The notes: generated from the sequence alone by a model not told the origin. A DNA stretch of 64,000 nt from Pholis gunnellus (GCA_910591455.2 OU342807.1:7177930-7241929), one strand, 5' to 3'; positions 48,591-62,206 are shown, numbered from the stretch's first letter. Program-made: numbers and translations.

Positions 48591-50859
48591 AAACACCAAT
48601 TTGTTTGAAAATGTTGATTTGTTGTAGGTTGAAAAAGAGATGATATTGGTGAAAGTATCTTTCCATAGTCAAATTACACTGGTCTGCCAAATGTGGTCTG
48701 CACGAAAATGTAATTTGATATTTTTAATATAAAATGTAATAAATATGGACCCCAAAGATTGTGTGCTGCCAACAAGATGCTCCCAGGACATCGTCTGGGA
48801 AGGGGAGGGAGATTATAGTTTGACTGTCAACAATCATGTATTTTCTATTTCATTGGAGTTGTATTTAACAAACATTGTTTGTAATATTTGAAGTGTTGCT
48901 TAATAAATATAAATGAATTGTAAGCATGCGTCGCATGGTCTTCTTTGTCCTGTAAGTGGAAACTGTTGGTGTGTAACTATGACTACGTATGTGAATTGCC
49001 ATATATTTTACTGTGAGCATTTCTAAGTTCAAAAGGCGTTTTAAATACGGTTCTGGTTAAAGGATGTTCAAAAGTTATTTCACAGATGTCGATTGAACAT
49101 TTCGACCATATTTCACTGGGATTTGCAATATTGGCGTTCAAATGAGAAATGTGGATGTTTAAGTCAGGCGCTAAAATGATGATATACTCTTATCAGCAGA
49201 ATGTAGAGGATGAACCAATTCACTATTGCAAATCCTGTTGAAGTATGATCTAAATGTGAACACTCAATCAACGTCTTCAAATAGTTGGTGAAAAAACGTT
49301 CACTTTTGAACGTCCGTACAACGGTGACCATTGTCGTCTTTTAAACGGAAAAAGGCTCACTGGAATAGTTGGCAACTCTAGCTTGACCCACAACGGGCAA
49401 ACTATTCCTGGTGGGCTAAGCAAAGTTAAAAAGAACACAGCAGGGTCAAAAAAAGGCAAAGAAAAATGCTTGAACGTTTGGCCCATTACAACAAAGACAA
49501 TCTGGCAGGTCACTGCAGTAGCAGTAAACAGGCAGCTAATTATATTGTGGGACTAATTTGGTAATGAGCAGCAGGTGTGAAGGGAAGAGGAGGGTCAGGT
49601 GACATGGCAAAGGAGGGAAACCATAGAAATAGAATAGGACTAATAAGGACGCTTCCCATCAAAGCGGGTTGGTCAGAGTGATGGCCATTTTTATGTGTAC
49701 TTGTGCCAGCCACACATTCTTCTCAAAGCGTAGGTAAAGGCGCATTGCTATCGCCAGATGAGTGACTACTTAGTTTGTCTTATTCTAAGGACAGTGTAGC
49801 ATGGTGGAATTAGAAAGCTAACTGGACAGCTGAGTAGATAGCTAGCTTGCTAATTCCACCACGCTTTAATGCTATACTGGTTCCAGAAAACAAGCCATAC
49901 AGCAGGTTGGTGGCAGCGAGTGGCTGAACTGAATTAGCAAGTCTTCTGTTAGAGCAAGTTGTCCAACAGTATCCATGACTGTTGTTTCTTGCTCATGTTA
50001 GAGAGTGGCAAGTTCATCCAACAGTTTACCTGCTTTTATACCCTCAAGTCTGATTTTATACAGAGGAACCCTTCATAGTGAAGGGTTGGTGGGTAGGAAT
50101 CAGTTTGGGAAAGCAGCAGAGCATTGGCGCGTGACAGCATGTTTAGACAGCTGGAATTTAACCAGCGGCATTAGTATTTAGGCCCTTAGGCTCGCATGCA
50201 GAAGATGATCCGATGACCTCATACGCCATAGTATGCACACGGAAAAAATATATCATTTATATAATGACCACCTGTCAGCACACTGTGATCTTTCCCGAGT
50301 CAGATACACATGGACCATGCAGATATGAAGGCTGCAGCTTATTTGATTTATTAATTCTTGTTGACAAATATGTATCATTCAGTCTAATGAACACCATAAG
50401 GGATGAGGGTTAAGTTTGGTCCAGCCTCCCACTCCACTCTTGGCTGCATGAGCGCTATAATCCATATTTTTGTCCACCAAACAGACTGCTTGCTTTTAAA
50501 TGAATTTCTTGTTTGACGGGTTTTGGGTGAAATCCCTTGTTAAAGAGGACTTCCAAGTGTGTGGTGTGTTGATTTAAAGTAAAATTTGCAGATTTTGACC
50601 TGCAGTTTTTAGGTGATGGAGGGATTGAGAGCCGCCAATGGGCTGCTGCTCAACAGTTGGGGAAATCAACATGTAGTGTTAGCATATTTTCACATTATAC
50701 TCTGTGAATTAAGGATTTATTTCGACCAAACCAGAGTTGCTAATTGTTGGAACAGTGGAGAGACGAACTAACTAGTTTTGTTGAGTTTCATTTTGTTCCT
50801 GTCCAGTTTGATGTATTTACGATAAGTTCACAAGGCAATTAAGCGTGTAGTTCAGTCAG
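48591..50859. other. Non-coding, no recognised feature
   Basis: No gene or clear element was recognised. Confidence 0.5.
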
Positions 50860-51830
50860 AGAGAGAAACTTAAATTCAGGAGGTGTCATAAAGGGTGCTG
50901 TTGCAGTAGTCCAGTCAAGAGGTGAGGAAGGCATGGATGAGTGTTTCAGCAGCTGAGCAAGTTAGGGAGTGGTGTTGATGGGCAATGTTTTTTAGATGAA
51001 AGAAGGCATTTTTTGACATGATTGACGTGGCGTTTGAAAGAGGTTTGATCAAAAATCATTCCAAGGTTACGGATATGTGTGGAAGCAAGAACAGTGGTGC
51101 CATCGATGTAGAGAGAGAAGTTGTGGTGGGATTTGTTTAGTGATTTGGGGCCGATGAGGATTTTAGATTTGTCGCTGTTGAGTTTGAGAAAGTGGTCTTG
51201 CATCTATGTCTTTATATCTGTGAGGCAGTTGGTGATAGTAGAGTGGGTGGTGGGGTGATGGATTTGGGTGGAGATGTAGAGCTGGGTGTCATCAGCATAG
51301 CAGTAGAAATGGAGACCATAGTGGTGTATGATGTTATTAAGGGGGAGCATGTAGATGATGAAGAGAAGGGGGCCGAGTACCAAACCTTGGTGGACACCTT
51401 GAGAGACTAGGGCTGTGTTAGAGTTGAATTTATTGATACTAATGAACTGGTGACGGTTGGAGAGGTATAATTTGAACCAGGATAGGAGCTGTGCCAGTGA
51501 TATGGAGGGAGGACTCAAGAGGGGAGAGGAGGATGGAGTGGTTGATGGTATCAAAGGCTGCACTGAGGTCAAGTAGGATTAGTATGTTGAGGGAGTGGTC
51601 ATCTGAGGTGAGGAGGTCGCTGGTGACTTTGATGAGGGCGGTTTCGTGCTGTGATGAGATCTGGATCCGGATTGAAATGGTTCGTACAGTTTGTTGGAAG
51701 CCAGGTGAGTTTTGAGTTAGTAGGCAACAGTGTGTTCCCGTATTTTAGACAAACGGGAGATTGGAGATGGGTCTGTGGTTGTTAGAGATGTCAGGGGGCC
51801 AGGTCGGATTCTTCATGCCAGACAGTTTAA
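50860..51830 (-). pseudogene. L2/CR1-type LINE reverse transcriptase remnant
   Basis: On the minus strand, spread over several frames from right to left, are the ordered blocks of a non-LTR reverse transcriptase. They are NNHRPISNLPFV; LILLDLSAAFDTINHS (motif A, first catalytic Asp); LLSWFKLYLSNRHQF; LVSQGVHQGLVLGPLLF; YADDTQLYIS (catalytic Asp pair); LKLNSDKSKILIG; IRNLGMIFD; and TLIHAFLTS followed by LDYCNSTLYD after a stop. A TAG at 51204-51206 and frameshifts between the first blocks make it inactive. The motif set points to the L2/Rex/CR1 branch. The endonuclease domain and the 3' tail were not seen. Confidence 0.85.
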
Positions 51831-51917
51831 TTTTTTATATCTGAGGGGGAGATTAGAAAGAATTGGGAGAGTGACCTCTCGGTTAGTGGGGGATTGACTG
51901 ATACAGGGTTGGGTTGT

Positions 51918-51977
51918 CAAGCCCTCTGAGGCAAATTTGTGATGTTGGGCTTTACAAATAAATTAAATTGAATTGTC
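51918..51977 (-). repeat. Short inverted copy of the 45604-45815 repeat head
   Basis: The reverse complement reads CAATTCAATTTAATTTATTT, then GCCTCAGAGGGCTT, matching the start of the 45604 repeat. It adjoins the LINE remnant but runs in its own family orientation. Confidence 0.55.
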
Positions 51978-53799
51978 TGGAAAGTTTGCATTGCACACAA
52001 ATCTGATCCGCTTATTTCATACAGTGTGAAAAAAATTGAGCTTCAGCCTTATTTCACAAGTAACACACTTTCCCTTTTTCTGCAGCGAGGAAACATTGAC
52101 TATACTATTTTTAAATCTCCTTACCTAATGACATTGATGGATTATATTTTGAAGATGATTTACATTCTCATTATCAGGCATATGTGGCAACACACAATAG
52201 ATCAACAACCAATACACCTTAGCGAGGCATTAAAATACATGTCAGACCTCACATGTAATTGGTTACCAGGCCACAGTTTTCCCAGGGGTCACAGTTTAAT
52301 GAATTAAACATTTGCTCCTGACCCACCCAAGTGTACCATTAAAAATCCCATCATGATCTGCTTCAGTGATTTGCCGCTCCCAATAGAAAATGAAAGGTAG
52401 GCAGTGTCTCTACACGGTATCTGGCACAGCCTCACAGTAAGACTGTCGCTGAATAGTTTAGACTGTGTCCTTTGTTAGAGGTGAAGTTCAGATAACTGTA
52501 TACTTCATTTCATATACAAAGGAGCCTTTCATTTCAATAATTCAAATTACAAAAACAGCCACTGAGTGATTTGGTTAAATACTTCATAGCACTATTAATA
52601 AAGAGCAGAAACACATGCATCTTCATCTTTAAAAGCTACTATCCAGATCCATGAAGTTTATGGTGCAGGTTTTAAGAGATCAAAGACAAACTGTTACACA
52701 TGGAGAAAGACACTATGGCAGCATTTCTAATTTACACCGTATATGGAACAAGATGACATGGCAATATAACATGGTTTCATCTGTAAATTGATGTGCTTTA
52801 CCTTCAGTATACAGAGGTGTTTGCAGGGCACAAGAGGTAACCTGCTCCAGTACATAAAAGCAGACCTGAGTAAGTCACATCTGAAGTGTTGGCCGATAAG
52901 CAAAAGGCAAAACAGCCCAGAAATCATGCGGCCACACAGCAGCAGATTGCAGACCAGAAGACTGCATGGACGGAGATTCTATTCTACCCAGTCCACGCAT
53001 GGTGAGTGTGTTACAGTGCAGTGAGGAAATGCCAAAGCAGAACAGTGAGCTGCAGTCAACTATGTTGTTCGTGACTCAGTTTATAAACTTACTTTGTAGA
53101 GTTTATAATCTTTATATTCAATGTCAAACAATACTGTAATTGCAGTTGTTCTAGTTTGTTGAAGCAGGAAAACAACTATCCACACAATAACTGCAACTAA
53201 TATTAGAATGCAACAAATGAAATAATAAAGATGTGATCATTAACGTTGCCATGTTTACATGCACGAATAGTAACACTAACTCCCAGTGAAGGAATGATCT
53301 TTGAGTCTTTTACATGGATGTGCAAACTGAACAACCCTAGTAATTATCCTGTTTACATGACACATCCACATGGTACACCCACCAATAACCTATCCTCGTC
53401 TTCGGTGCACAGTGTGAGAAAAACAAAATAATAAAACGGGGAGAGATGAGCAAATTACAGGAACATTTTCCCTGTAGCCACAATCAGTGCATAGCAAGCG
53501 CAGTTAAAAAGCCAAGGGTGTGATGAACTTCAACCAGAGTGTTACATAAAGTAACCGTGCTTCCCTCCTGTACCTGACCAGTTTACCAGTACCAACCGTC
53601 CTGCCTGACACTGGAAAGCCATTGGTGTAACTATGATTTAGCATTTCAATGTAAAAAGAAATAACACAAAACAAACCAACCCACTCTCAAGACAGATGGC
53701 TGCTTTTGTAAGATTGAATTATCTTCAATAATATATTTAAATGTTCATAGACAGTGTTTTTAGACACCTTTTTTTTAAACAGGCACAAACTACTGTGTA
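51978..53799. other. Non-coding, no recognised feature
   Basis: Chance ORFs only; the longest plus-strand frames (52026-52307, 52788-53024) have no recognisable domain. Confidence 0.5.
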
Positions 53800-53945
53800 G
53801 TTGAAGGAATAGTTCAACATTTTGTGAAATACGCATATTCCCTTTTTTGCCAAGAGTTGGATGAGAAGATTTATACCACTTCAATGTTGATATGGTAAAT
53901 ACAAGGCAGTTGGCTAACTTAGTTTACTGCAAAGACTGGACTGTT
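53800..53945 (+). repeat. Abundant teleost repeat, 3'-truncated
   Basis: It starts GAAGGAATAGTTCAACATTT, followed by GCCAAGAGTTGGATGAGAAG, TATGGTAAATAC and GGCTAACTTAG. This is the left end of a very common fish repeat whose start resembles the inverted-repeat end of the element at 30539-30680 (both contain ACATTTTG.GAAAT). The right part is missing. Confidence 0.65.
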
Positions 53946-56900
53946 TTGATGAGTGAAAAGTGATTGTTCAGACAGTAGCCTATAAATGCCACTTAGAAAG
54001 TTAAATAATGACATTGTTACAATAATTTAATGGTAGATATACAAATGCAATAATTAACAAAATATAGTACAGAAAAAACCTTTGCTGCATACATTGTATA
54101 GGCTTGTCAGTGTAAGACAAATGTTTAACAGTGTCACCTGGTGGTGGTTTGCTTTATAACATAATTGGAGTGTCCCCACTGGGATAGAAAAACCTGACAA
54201 AAATGAAGCTTTCTAGATTTGAGAAATTGTAATCCTTAAGTTGATATTTTGATTCCCAGGACCCCCACAAAAATGTATGTGATCAAAAGTATGACTTAAT
54301 TCCATTTAAAATGTGGTGTCCCCACGTGTAACCTCCTAGTCTGACGTCCTCACGATGTAGCAAAGTATGTGAGTGCGTGTGAAGAGGGAAAAAATTGACA
54401 ATAGCAACACCACAAGTAAAGGGAAAACAGTTGGATTAACTCAGAATCTATAATACTGAGTGGCCGAGAACAAACGATATACCACGGAGGTTGCAGCACA
54501 AATCTGGTGAAGAGTGGATGTAAAACCAACGTAGATAAACTGTTGAGTAGATGAGTAGATGGAAGGCAGCTGGGTGGACTAGACAGGGGAAGTGAATGAA
54601 CAGCAATCAGGAGGGAGCCAGGAGGAGACCAGGTTGGAGCCATGCCCAGGAGGGCACGGCCTGGCCGTGACAGCGGCTGCAGTTTACAATTTTAGGTGAT
54701 TGCTCCTTACCAAAATCACACATCAAGGTCGCTGTCAGATGGCAGCCTGAGACTCATCGGCACTTTAAACATGTCTGGCAGGAGATACCGCTAATACACT
54801 TATTTCAGGAGAGCTAGTACACGCATAGTGATCACTACAGTGGACAGCTATTCAAGAGCCGTTTATGGGTTTTGATGGTATAGTTGCACATCAGCCACAA
54901 CAGTGATGTGATGACTAGTGCAATGTCATATCCGACTTGCTCTTTCATTTTCAGTCATATTGACCCTGAAACACATTTTGAGTTTTATAAACTATGTTGG
55001 AAGGAGGAGATTCTTAGCTTTTTAATTATATCAGTATTGTTTTTGTACTCCAAATACAAAGCCATACAAAGTATCCAGTACATTTTCAGGTATTTATACA
55101 AATGAATCATGAATCTAAACATTTTACACAAACACATACACACGCAATATAGTGTTCACTCTGTCACTTGCACACATCAATTTATGGAAAAAAGGCACTC
55201 ACACACATGCCCATGCTCACATGCACACTCATCTATTTAACAATGCCTATGCACATGGCCATGTATATGCCCAAATCCACATGCACGCCCATAGCCACGT
55301 AATCACCAAATTCAGAATAATTTCAATTTACAATGTGAATGTAAAATTGAGTTGGCATTAATAAGTACTTGAATGAACACATTGAATACCCCCCTGGATC
55401 AACAGGAGAACTATTTGGCACACAAGCTAATTCCGATAAAAAAGTTGCATGTGAACATACAAGCAATAGAATAGATATACATGCCGTATTCAAATAGAAA
55501 ACAAGAAACTGTTATTTTCAGAGAGGGGTCCAGGCTTAATATTATGGGAGCACTACCCCCCTGCCACCCCCTTAGAACCGCCATTTTAGGAAAAGTCAGA
55601 GCTGGAGGGAAACGTATCAAATACAATTATGGAATAATTAGAATGTTGGAACAGTAGCGTTAAATGGAATGGGCTATGATGGTCCCAGTGTTAACTAAAA
55701 CGTTACTCACTACTGGTCATCTCATTCATATGGTCACATCTCTTGACCATCTCCTCAGGTGAGAAACGTGTGTCTAAACTAGTATAAAGAAGGCGTTTGT
55801 TACTTTGTTCTCTGATCACTGAGGGAAAGTTAAGCGAACAAAAGTTTGTTAGTTGTATGTGTGTGCAGTGTGTTTTTGGTGGTAGACAGGTTCGCTGCGA
55901 GCTTGTCATCGTGCCTTTACAAGCTAAAAACCTATTTAGCGTCGATAAGAGTTACATTTTCTGAAAGCAAGAATCAATCAACATGCCAAAATGACAAAAA
56001 AACAGGATGTTGACATAAATCCACATTTATCTCAAAATGAGCTGTTAATCTGACTGATTTCGACAGAGCACGCCAAATATACACTGCCACCTACTGGCCA
56101 GCTGTTGTGAAAGCCACTCAAAAGCCGTAAATGCTGAGCAGCTCAAAAATATCTTGCTAACCCTTTTTTAGACCCTTACATGTAAATACAATTTTATAAC
56201 AACTAAAAAAGTTATATAATTGTTAAAATGTCCAAGTCTTGATTTTATATGATTTTATTTATTTTTGAAATTATGATGCGTCAACTAAGTTGGAAATCAT
56301 GCATAGTTGGCTGTTTCATCAACAATTAACACTATTACTGGGACTTTAAAAGATAGACTTGGTGAACAGATGTACAAGTCTAGAGACTAAACTATTACAC
56401 TATTACATCTGAAAGAGAGTATTTGGAGAACATAATTGTTATAGTAAATGTTGATTGGAAAAAATTACAGTTAAACAGGGGGAGGTAGGAAGGAGCTGAG
56501 GAGTCAAGTTCAAGGAGCTGAATAAGGACGGGAGTAGTATGAGAGGCCGAGGAGTCAGGAGGGAGGTTTTTGCATTGCATTGGGCATTCTTTGAATAATT
56601 TAAATACATTAGTTTAACAGCATTCATTGGTTTGTTAAATACATATTTCTTTATTTGAAAATGCATGCTGTCCACCCGAATTAACATGCAAAAGTTCCAG
56701 TTTTTTCATGCCTAAAGAGGAGAAAACACTTTGGAAAAAATTATCCTGACTAATGTTGTCATAATTTGTACATGACATGGGTATGTCAAAACAATATTTG
56801 TGGGGAAATGTTGCTGCTGATATTACTTATTCAGATAGATGTTATATGGGAATGCTTCAACAAGAGAAAAGATATGGAAACAATGCTCATTGAATATTAA

Positions 56901-57265
56901 ACTTTTACAAAATGTAAGCAGTATTAAAAACGTATACACACACACACACAATACACATACATTTACATAAAGTCTAATATGCACGGGCAACCCTGAGCAA
57001 ATACGTATATGTGCAGCAAAGAGATGGATTATGCTGCAGGAATGGTTTGAGAAATTTCTTTGGACGTTTTGATCCTTTTTTCTGCCGTGAAAAGTCGTTA
57101 CCATTTGAACCCACATAAATTCAGTTTGACCATAACGGCTGGGCTGTGAAGGATGAAACTACCAACTTTTAAGCCTTCAATCTTTCAAGCCTACGTGGGC
57201 TAAAGGGATACATTTTGGATGAGATATTCCTTTAAATGGCTGGATACTATGTTTTCATTTTCTAG
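53946..57265. other. Non-coding, simple-sequence tracts
   Basis: Contains a degenerate CACATGC-rich tract (about 55130-55300) and a short CA run (56936-56950). No gene was recognised. Confidence 0.5.
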
Positions 57266-57540
57266 GAGGGGCATCAGTGGCTCAGTGGTAGAGCAGGGTC
57301 GTCCTTCAATCAGTGGATTGTCGGTCGATTCCCGGCTCAGATAGTCCATATCCTTGGGCAATACACTTAACCTCTAGTTGCTCCCATAGCTGTGCCTACA
57401 GTGTGTGGATGTTGTATGAATGTTAGTTAGTCCTGATGGGCAGGTGGCACCTTGCATGCCCCCGTCATCAGTGTATTATGACATGTAGTGTTAAAGCACT
57501 TTGAGTGGTCGGAAGACAAAAAGCACTTACCATTTTCAAC
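57266..57540 (+). mobile_element. tRNA-derived SINE
   Basis: It has an A box TGGCTCAGTGG (57278-57288) and B box GGTCGATTCCC (57323-57333) in a tRNA-like head. The body contains CCTTGGGCAATACACTTAAC, AGTTGCTCCCATAGCTGTGC, GGTGGCACCTTGCATG and AAAGCACTTTGAGTGGTC. It is close to full length and is distinct in its tail from the SINE at 44095. Confidence 0.85.
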
Positions 57541-58117
57541 CAAAATAATCCTGAACTATGATCTATAGTTATGCAGCTATAGGGCCACATACACAACAAT
57601 GATAGATGGATAATAATTCAACTGTGACAAAGAATAAGAATCATGGCCCTGTTTTTCTCACACAGTTGAAATATTGCACCATGCACAACATCGTATGATA
57701 AAACTGGTTTGCAGGGCCAGCTTGACTGTCCAGATTTAGATCTGTAATTTGTGAATGTACAGCAGCACAGTTGTGAATGCAGTACATTTCGGTGGCATCG
57801 CTATTCATTCATTCACAGTATTCTATGTTGAATCATATTCCTAAAGTATATAGATCTATCATCAGAAAAAGGAATTTCGGGTGAAAAACTAAACTTCCGT
57901 ATAACCTTTATATGGGAAGCCACTAATGAGATTGCAGGACAGTAATGTAAACCGGTAATGTAAAATAAATATATGCAGGTATTGTTTTTACGAATGTCCT
58001 TGACAACATGGGAAACTAAAGCTTTTATCTGTTGAGATTAAAGCTCTTCAAAGATCAGCACACCAGGGCACAACGCTGAAGCCACGTTTCTATCTGTTCT
58101 GGGCCCTCTGTGTGCAC

Positions 58118-58760
58118 CAGTGGTGGGCCGTTAGGGCCTGCAAGGCCTTCTCTGCTGTCCTAAGCAGAATCACAAAGTTATAGCTATTGTATCATTTAAC
58201 ATTTTTTCTGAAATACATAATAATTATAATTATATAATAATTTATAAAAATATTTTTCCCATTATCTTATTTTCTCATTGCACAGCTACTGTGTTCCTCA
58301 GTTGCTCTGCTTCCAGTGCAGCTTGTTTTAAGTAGAGCTTTTATCCAATCAGATTTCACCAGACTCACAAGTGAATCCCTGTGCAGTTTAAGTTAATGGC
58401 GACGATATTGTTGATTGTCATAGTCTTCAACCAATCAGATCTTTAGTTTGACATGTTGGGTGTATTCTTTGACGTGCCAGAGCTTGCTAGCTGGCCTAGC
58501 CATACGTGATTGGTCAGTGGGCTAGCGTAACATGTTGGGCAGTGACAATGCCAATATCTGCTGCCTCTGTGGAGCGGACATTTTCAGCCCTTAAACGCAT
58601 TCAAGAAATACAACTGGGGAGGCTCGACTGTCTTCACTGGCGTCCATGAATCGAGAAGGACTTCTTACTGGAACTAAAACGCACGGATGTACTGAACAAC
58701 CGTGAGCTTAAACTCTTTATTAACAAAGAAAGGAGGATGCACTTTGTCTTTAAATATTGA
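58118..58760 (+). mobile_element. Internally deleted hAT element with transposase C-terminus remnant
   Basis: It begins CAGTGGTGGGCCGTTAGGGC, a typical hAT end. At about 58545-58760 it encodes, in two frames, PISAASVERTFSALKRI, then RLSSLASMN, LLELKRTDVLNNRELKLF and NKERRMHFVFKY followed by a stop. This is the C-terminal dimerisation region of hAT transposases. The zinc-finger and catalytic parts are missing and a frameshift interrupts the remnant. The right terminal repeat was not found, so the end is set at the stop codon. Confidence 0.75.
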
Positions 58761-61151
58761 ACAGCAGCTCTGGTAAGTTAAATACTTTTGTTTTTACATA
58801 TGCAGTAGCTTTAATATGCTTGTTTATATATTATTATTTGCACATGCATGCCCATGCACACACATGCAGTACACACAGACACTCAAACTCAAGTGCATCC
58901 TGTCAGAAGTAGATCCATACCAAGTCCTGTGCCAGAGCCCTGGAGCCATGAGATAACTTGTGCCTAGAAATTGTTTGAATATATTAGTCAGTTTATTTGG
59001 CTCAATAGATTCTGAAGCACAACTCTGAAATGAGTCCAAATTATTCATTTATGTTATAAATAGCGCTGCTTCAAAAGGAGTATAAACATAGAAAAAAAGA
59101 GAGCTGAGCTTAACAGAGTGTCCTGTTGGTAATTTCCCTTGTTGTATATGAGATTGTGGCACCAGCAGAAGGGTTGTGATACATTTTAAACCTTTTTAAA
59201 CCACTGCTGTTCTCCCGTGCCCCGGAATGGACACAAAAATAAGGAATGCAAAAAACAGTGTCAGCAGGGCCAAACATGGCCATGCACACGTGACAAATAT
59301 TGACATGCTTACCTTAGTTTCCTAACCCTGCAGCTTGCCCTTGCCTATCAGGCATGATCCTTAGCTTCAATGTTATGGGAAAATTAGAATAAAATATATT
59401 CTGTAGAGCTTCCAAAGGCGACCTTGATATTTCAGAAAACACACTGACATTTCACAAAAACACGATATTTCACAAAATATGAATAGGATATGTTATGGAT
59501 ATGATTTGGATTGCGACATTAAAAACAAGATAATAGTGTTAAATGCTGCGATATTGTCAGTTATAAGTATAAGGTTTGTTATAGTTCAGTTACTTGTGTT
59601 AATTTTTTGCCCACGTGACCCTAGTTGACCTTAATGTAACCGTCGTGCAAAAGGAACTCTGAACCAACAACATCCCACCTTGTGCAGCTAAGTGGTACCC
59701 CTCTTTTTTATGACGCTGCCCTTAATACATACTGTGCACACTGGTCATGAGCCTAAATTCTTTTTTAAATGTTGAAATATTCTTGTTAACAGGCGGCCTT
59801 CTCCTGCACTACTTCTTGAGGAGCGATGGTCAGCATCACACTTAGGCCAGCAATTCTATCTACCTAATTAATGAACCTGTCCATGGCACATCAAAGGCAA
59901 AGCCCGTTGGAGGTAAGGAAGGGGGAGAATGTTCTTATTTTAAATATTGGCTATTGTGATTCATGTGGATTGAAAGCACCGCTGAATAATCTGAAAGTAC
60001 AGCATGGCAGCTTTTCTGCTGTTATGAGCGTCGTTCCTTCTGTTGATATGCACGGGTTTTAAGAAATTAGACTGGAAACTTGTTTTGTAACTAGGGAAAT
60101 GATTTGCATATGCTGTTTGGACTATTCTTTTGGAGAAACGTCCCTCTAGAAACTGACGATAACAGGCATTATTGCTGTAGTGACAGATGCTGATGAAACC
60201 ATGTCATGACAAATCTCTTTCTTTACATACAGGCAACTGGTTTTTGTCTCTGCTTTGCTCTGTCTTTTCTTTTTACTTGCCTTTATGTTTTTGTGCTAAC
60301 TACTTCCATGAACATTTCCTGATGCTATTTTCCTTTCACATCCCACATTTAACTGCCAACATGAAGGCTAGTGGACTGCATTGTGTAGGTGTGAGCTTTC
60401 CTCTGTAACAGACTGAGATAATTGGCAACCGTCTCAAGTCAAACAATGTGTACTGTATGTGTATTTACAGCTCTTTGAGAATGTTTATAACTTTGGCGGG
60501 TTGCAATGGTTTGATGTCTTGTGTATCTGGTTTTCAAAGAACAGAGGATTTAAAAGTTACGCTGAAAAAGGTGTGAAGGCTAATAAATGAGTTTAATGAT
60601 TGAGTAGTGCACTTTCATTGTCCACTGAAGTGCACTTCAAATACTTTTTTGGAGACCTGAGCAATTATTTAGCAGGGGCCATAAACACCAATCTGCGCCC
60701 TAAAGAGCCCCAAAATACCACCGCATGCCATTATTCCAGCCACAACGGAGTTTGAATTTTGGCAGCTCGTATCACAGGCTCTTTGTTCAAACATGGCACA
60801 GTCAGTGGAGCTTTCATCAGTGGCAGAAAGCTGATGGCTGTTAGCTTGGGTTTGGCCTCAGTCCTATTTGAATATGAACTCAAATGTGTTTTGTTAGCCT
60901 AAGGCTGTTGTTTGAAATCGGTTGGAGGAAAGTGTGTAGATAGGATAAATTGGACTTTGTTCAAATTAGTTGGTTATTCTTTGATAATATGACTCTGTTT
61001 TACCTTCCATTTTAGGGGTCAGGAAGCCATATACATTTTTCCCTTTTTTCAAAGTCATCAAAGTGGCTTGTCTGTATCTTTATGGCTCTATTTTCGTGTG
61101 TTAAAAGCTTGCCAAATGCACTATTGGAATTTTTTCAGCCAGGCTCCCTGG
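58761..61151. other. Non-coding, no recognised feature
   Basis: Chance ORFs only. Confidence 0.5.
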
Positions 61152-61490
61152 TCAACACGCTCTTACTTCCAACTCGACAAATACAGAATCTTGGTCAGTG
61201 GCCCTCCACTTCGAACCATGTCGCTCTAAGTACCCCTCTATCGTCAGTTGTGGACGGTCAGGGACAGGGTGTCAGGTTCCGCTTGTTTCATGTATAGTGT
61301 CTTTTCAAAATAAACTTCTGTAGTCACAAGAAACTTACAGTCTTGTATGTTACGTGAATAAAGTGTCTTTTAAACTTCCAACATTGGTTTACTTATTTAT
61401 ATGGTTTACTTAAGCAACAAATGACTTGGTTAAATTTAGGCATCAAAAGTACTTGGTTCTGCTTAATAAGAAAAGATACATAAATAGCGG
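61152..61490 (+). repeat. Dispersed repeat, inverted relative to the CYP4V2-intron copy
   Basis: It carries TCTTACTTCCAACTCG, TTGGTCAGTGGCCC and CTTTTCAAAATAAACTTCTG in the same order as the reverse complement of 20095-20409. A 71-codon ORF here (61082-61297) overlaps the repeat and is not a gene. Confidence 0.65.
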
Positions 61491-61771
61491 TTGTATTTGA
61501 CCCATCCAATCACAATGCAAACCCATCCAGTTGCTCTAACCATCTAATAATGACTGTTTTGTACATGTTTACTTGTAGCACACTTGAAATAAGATGGTAA
61601 GAATCACTCATCAATCTGTATTCTGACTGGCTGGTAATAATGCCATAATCGAAATGAAAGGTTTTGGTTTGCCTGATCCCATGTCAGCTGGTTGAAATAC
61701 ACAGAATGGAAGTAGAATGATGAACTGTTTCAGCCTCCAACCTCTTCCCTGCCTCATTCACAACCTCTCCC

Positions 61772-62201
61772 TGTCACGGTCTGGAAAACAGGCTTCAGGG
61801 GATGGATCTAAAATGCAGAAAAAGTTGAGGAGGCAGCAGAAACTTTGCAATGATTTAATCGAAAAGTTTACAGGTTTTAGTCCAACAAAACAGCAGGCAG
61901 GACCACAGGCAAATCGGACCTGAACTCTAAACAGACAAAGAACAAAGAAACTGGGCTGGTATGTTGTAACTGGCAGGTGAGACAGGTGAAACTAATCAGA
62001 GCAGGGCAGACAATCGACAAAGACAGAAAAACACAAAAGGAAAACTAGACAGGACACAGGGGAAGAGTGAACTTGTGAAATGAAAGCAGGAAACCCTAAA
62101 CCTGAATGAATAACAAAGACAAAACCCTCTAGAAACTTTGAGATGCAACACAGTCCAAGCTTCACACTAAAAGTAAGAGGGCACAGAGCCCAATTGTGAC
62201 A
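61772..62201 (-). mobile_element. Solo-LTR-like element with 5-bp target duplication
   Basis: This 430-bp element starts TGTCACGG and ends TTGTGACA, flanked by perfect 5-bp direct repeats CTCCC at 61767-61771 and 62202-62206. Read on the minus strand it has the same pyrimidine-rich layout as 28522-28991, including CCTGTGTCCTGTC-like and CTGCCCTGCTCTGATTAG blocks and an ATTAAA signal. There are no ORFs of note. TG...CA ends with a 5-bp duplication fit a solo LTR. Confidence 0.6.
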
Positions 62202-62206
62202 CTCCC

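Noticed and set aside
57278..57333. tRNA gene, suggested by A and B boxes
   Set aside because: It is the head of a tRNA-derived SINE; the downstream body is SINE sequence.
61082..61297. 71-codon open frame
   Set aside because: It overlaps a dispersed repeat that is also present in inverted orientation in the CYP4V2 intron.
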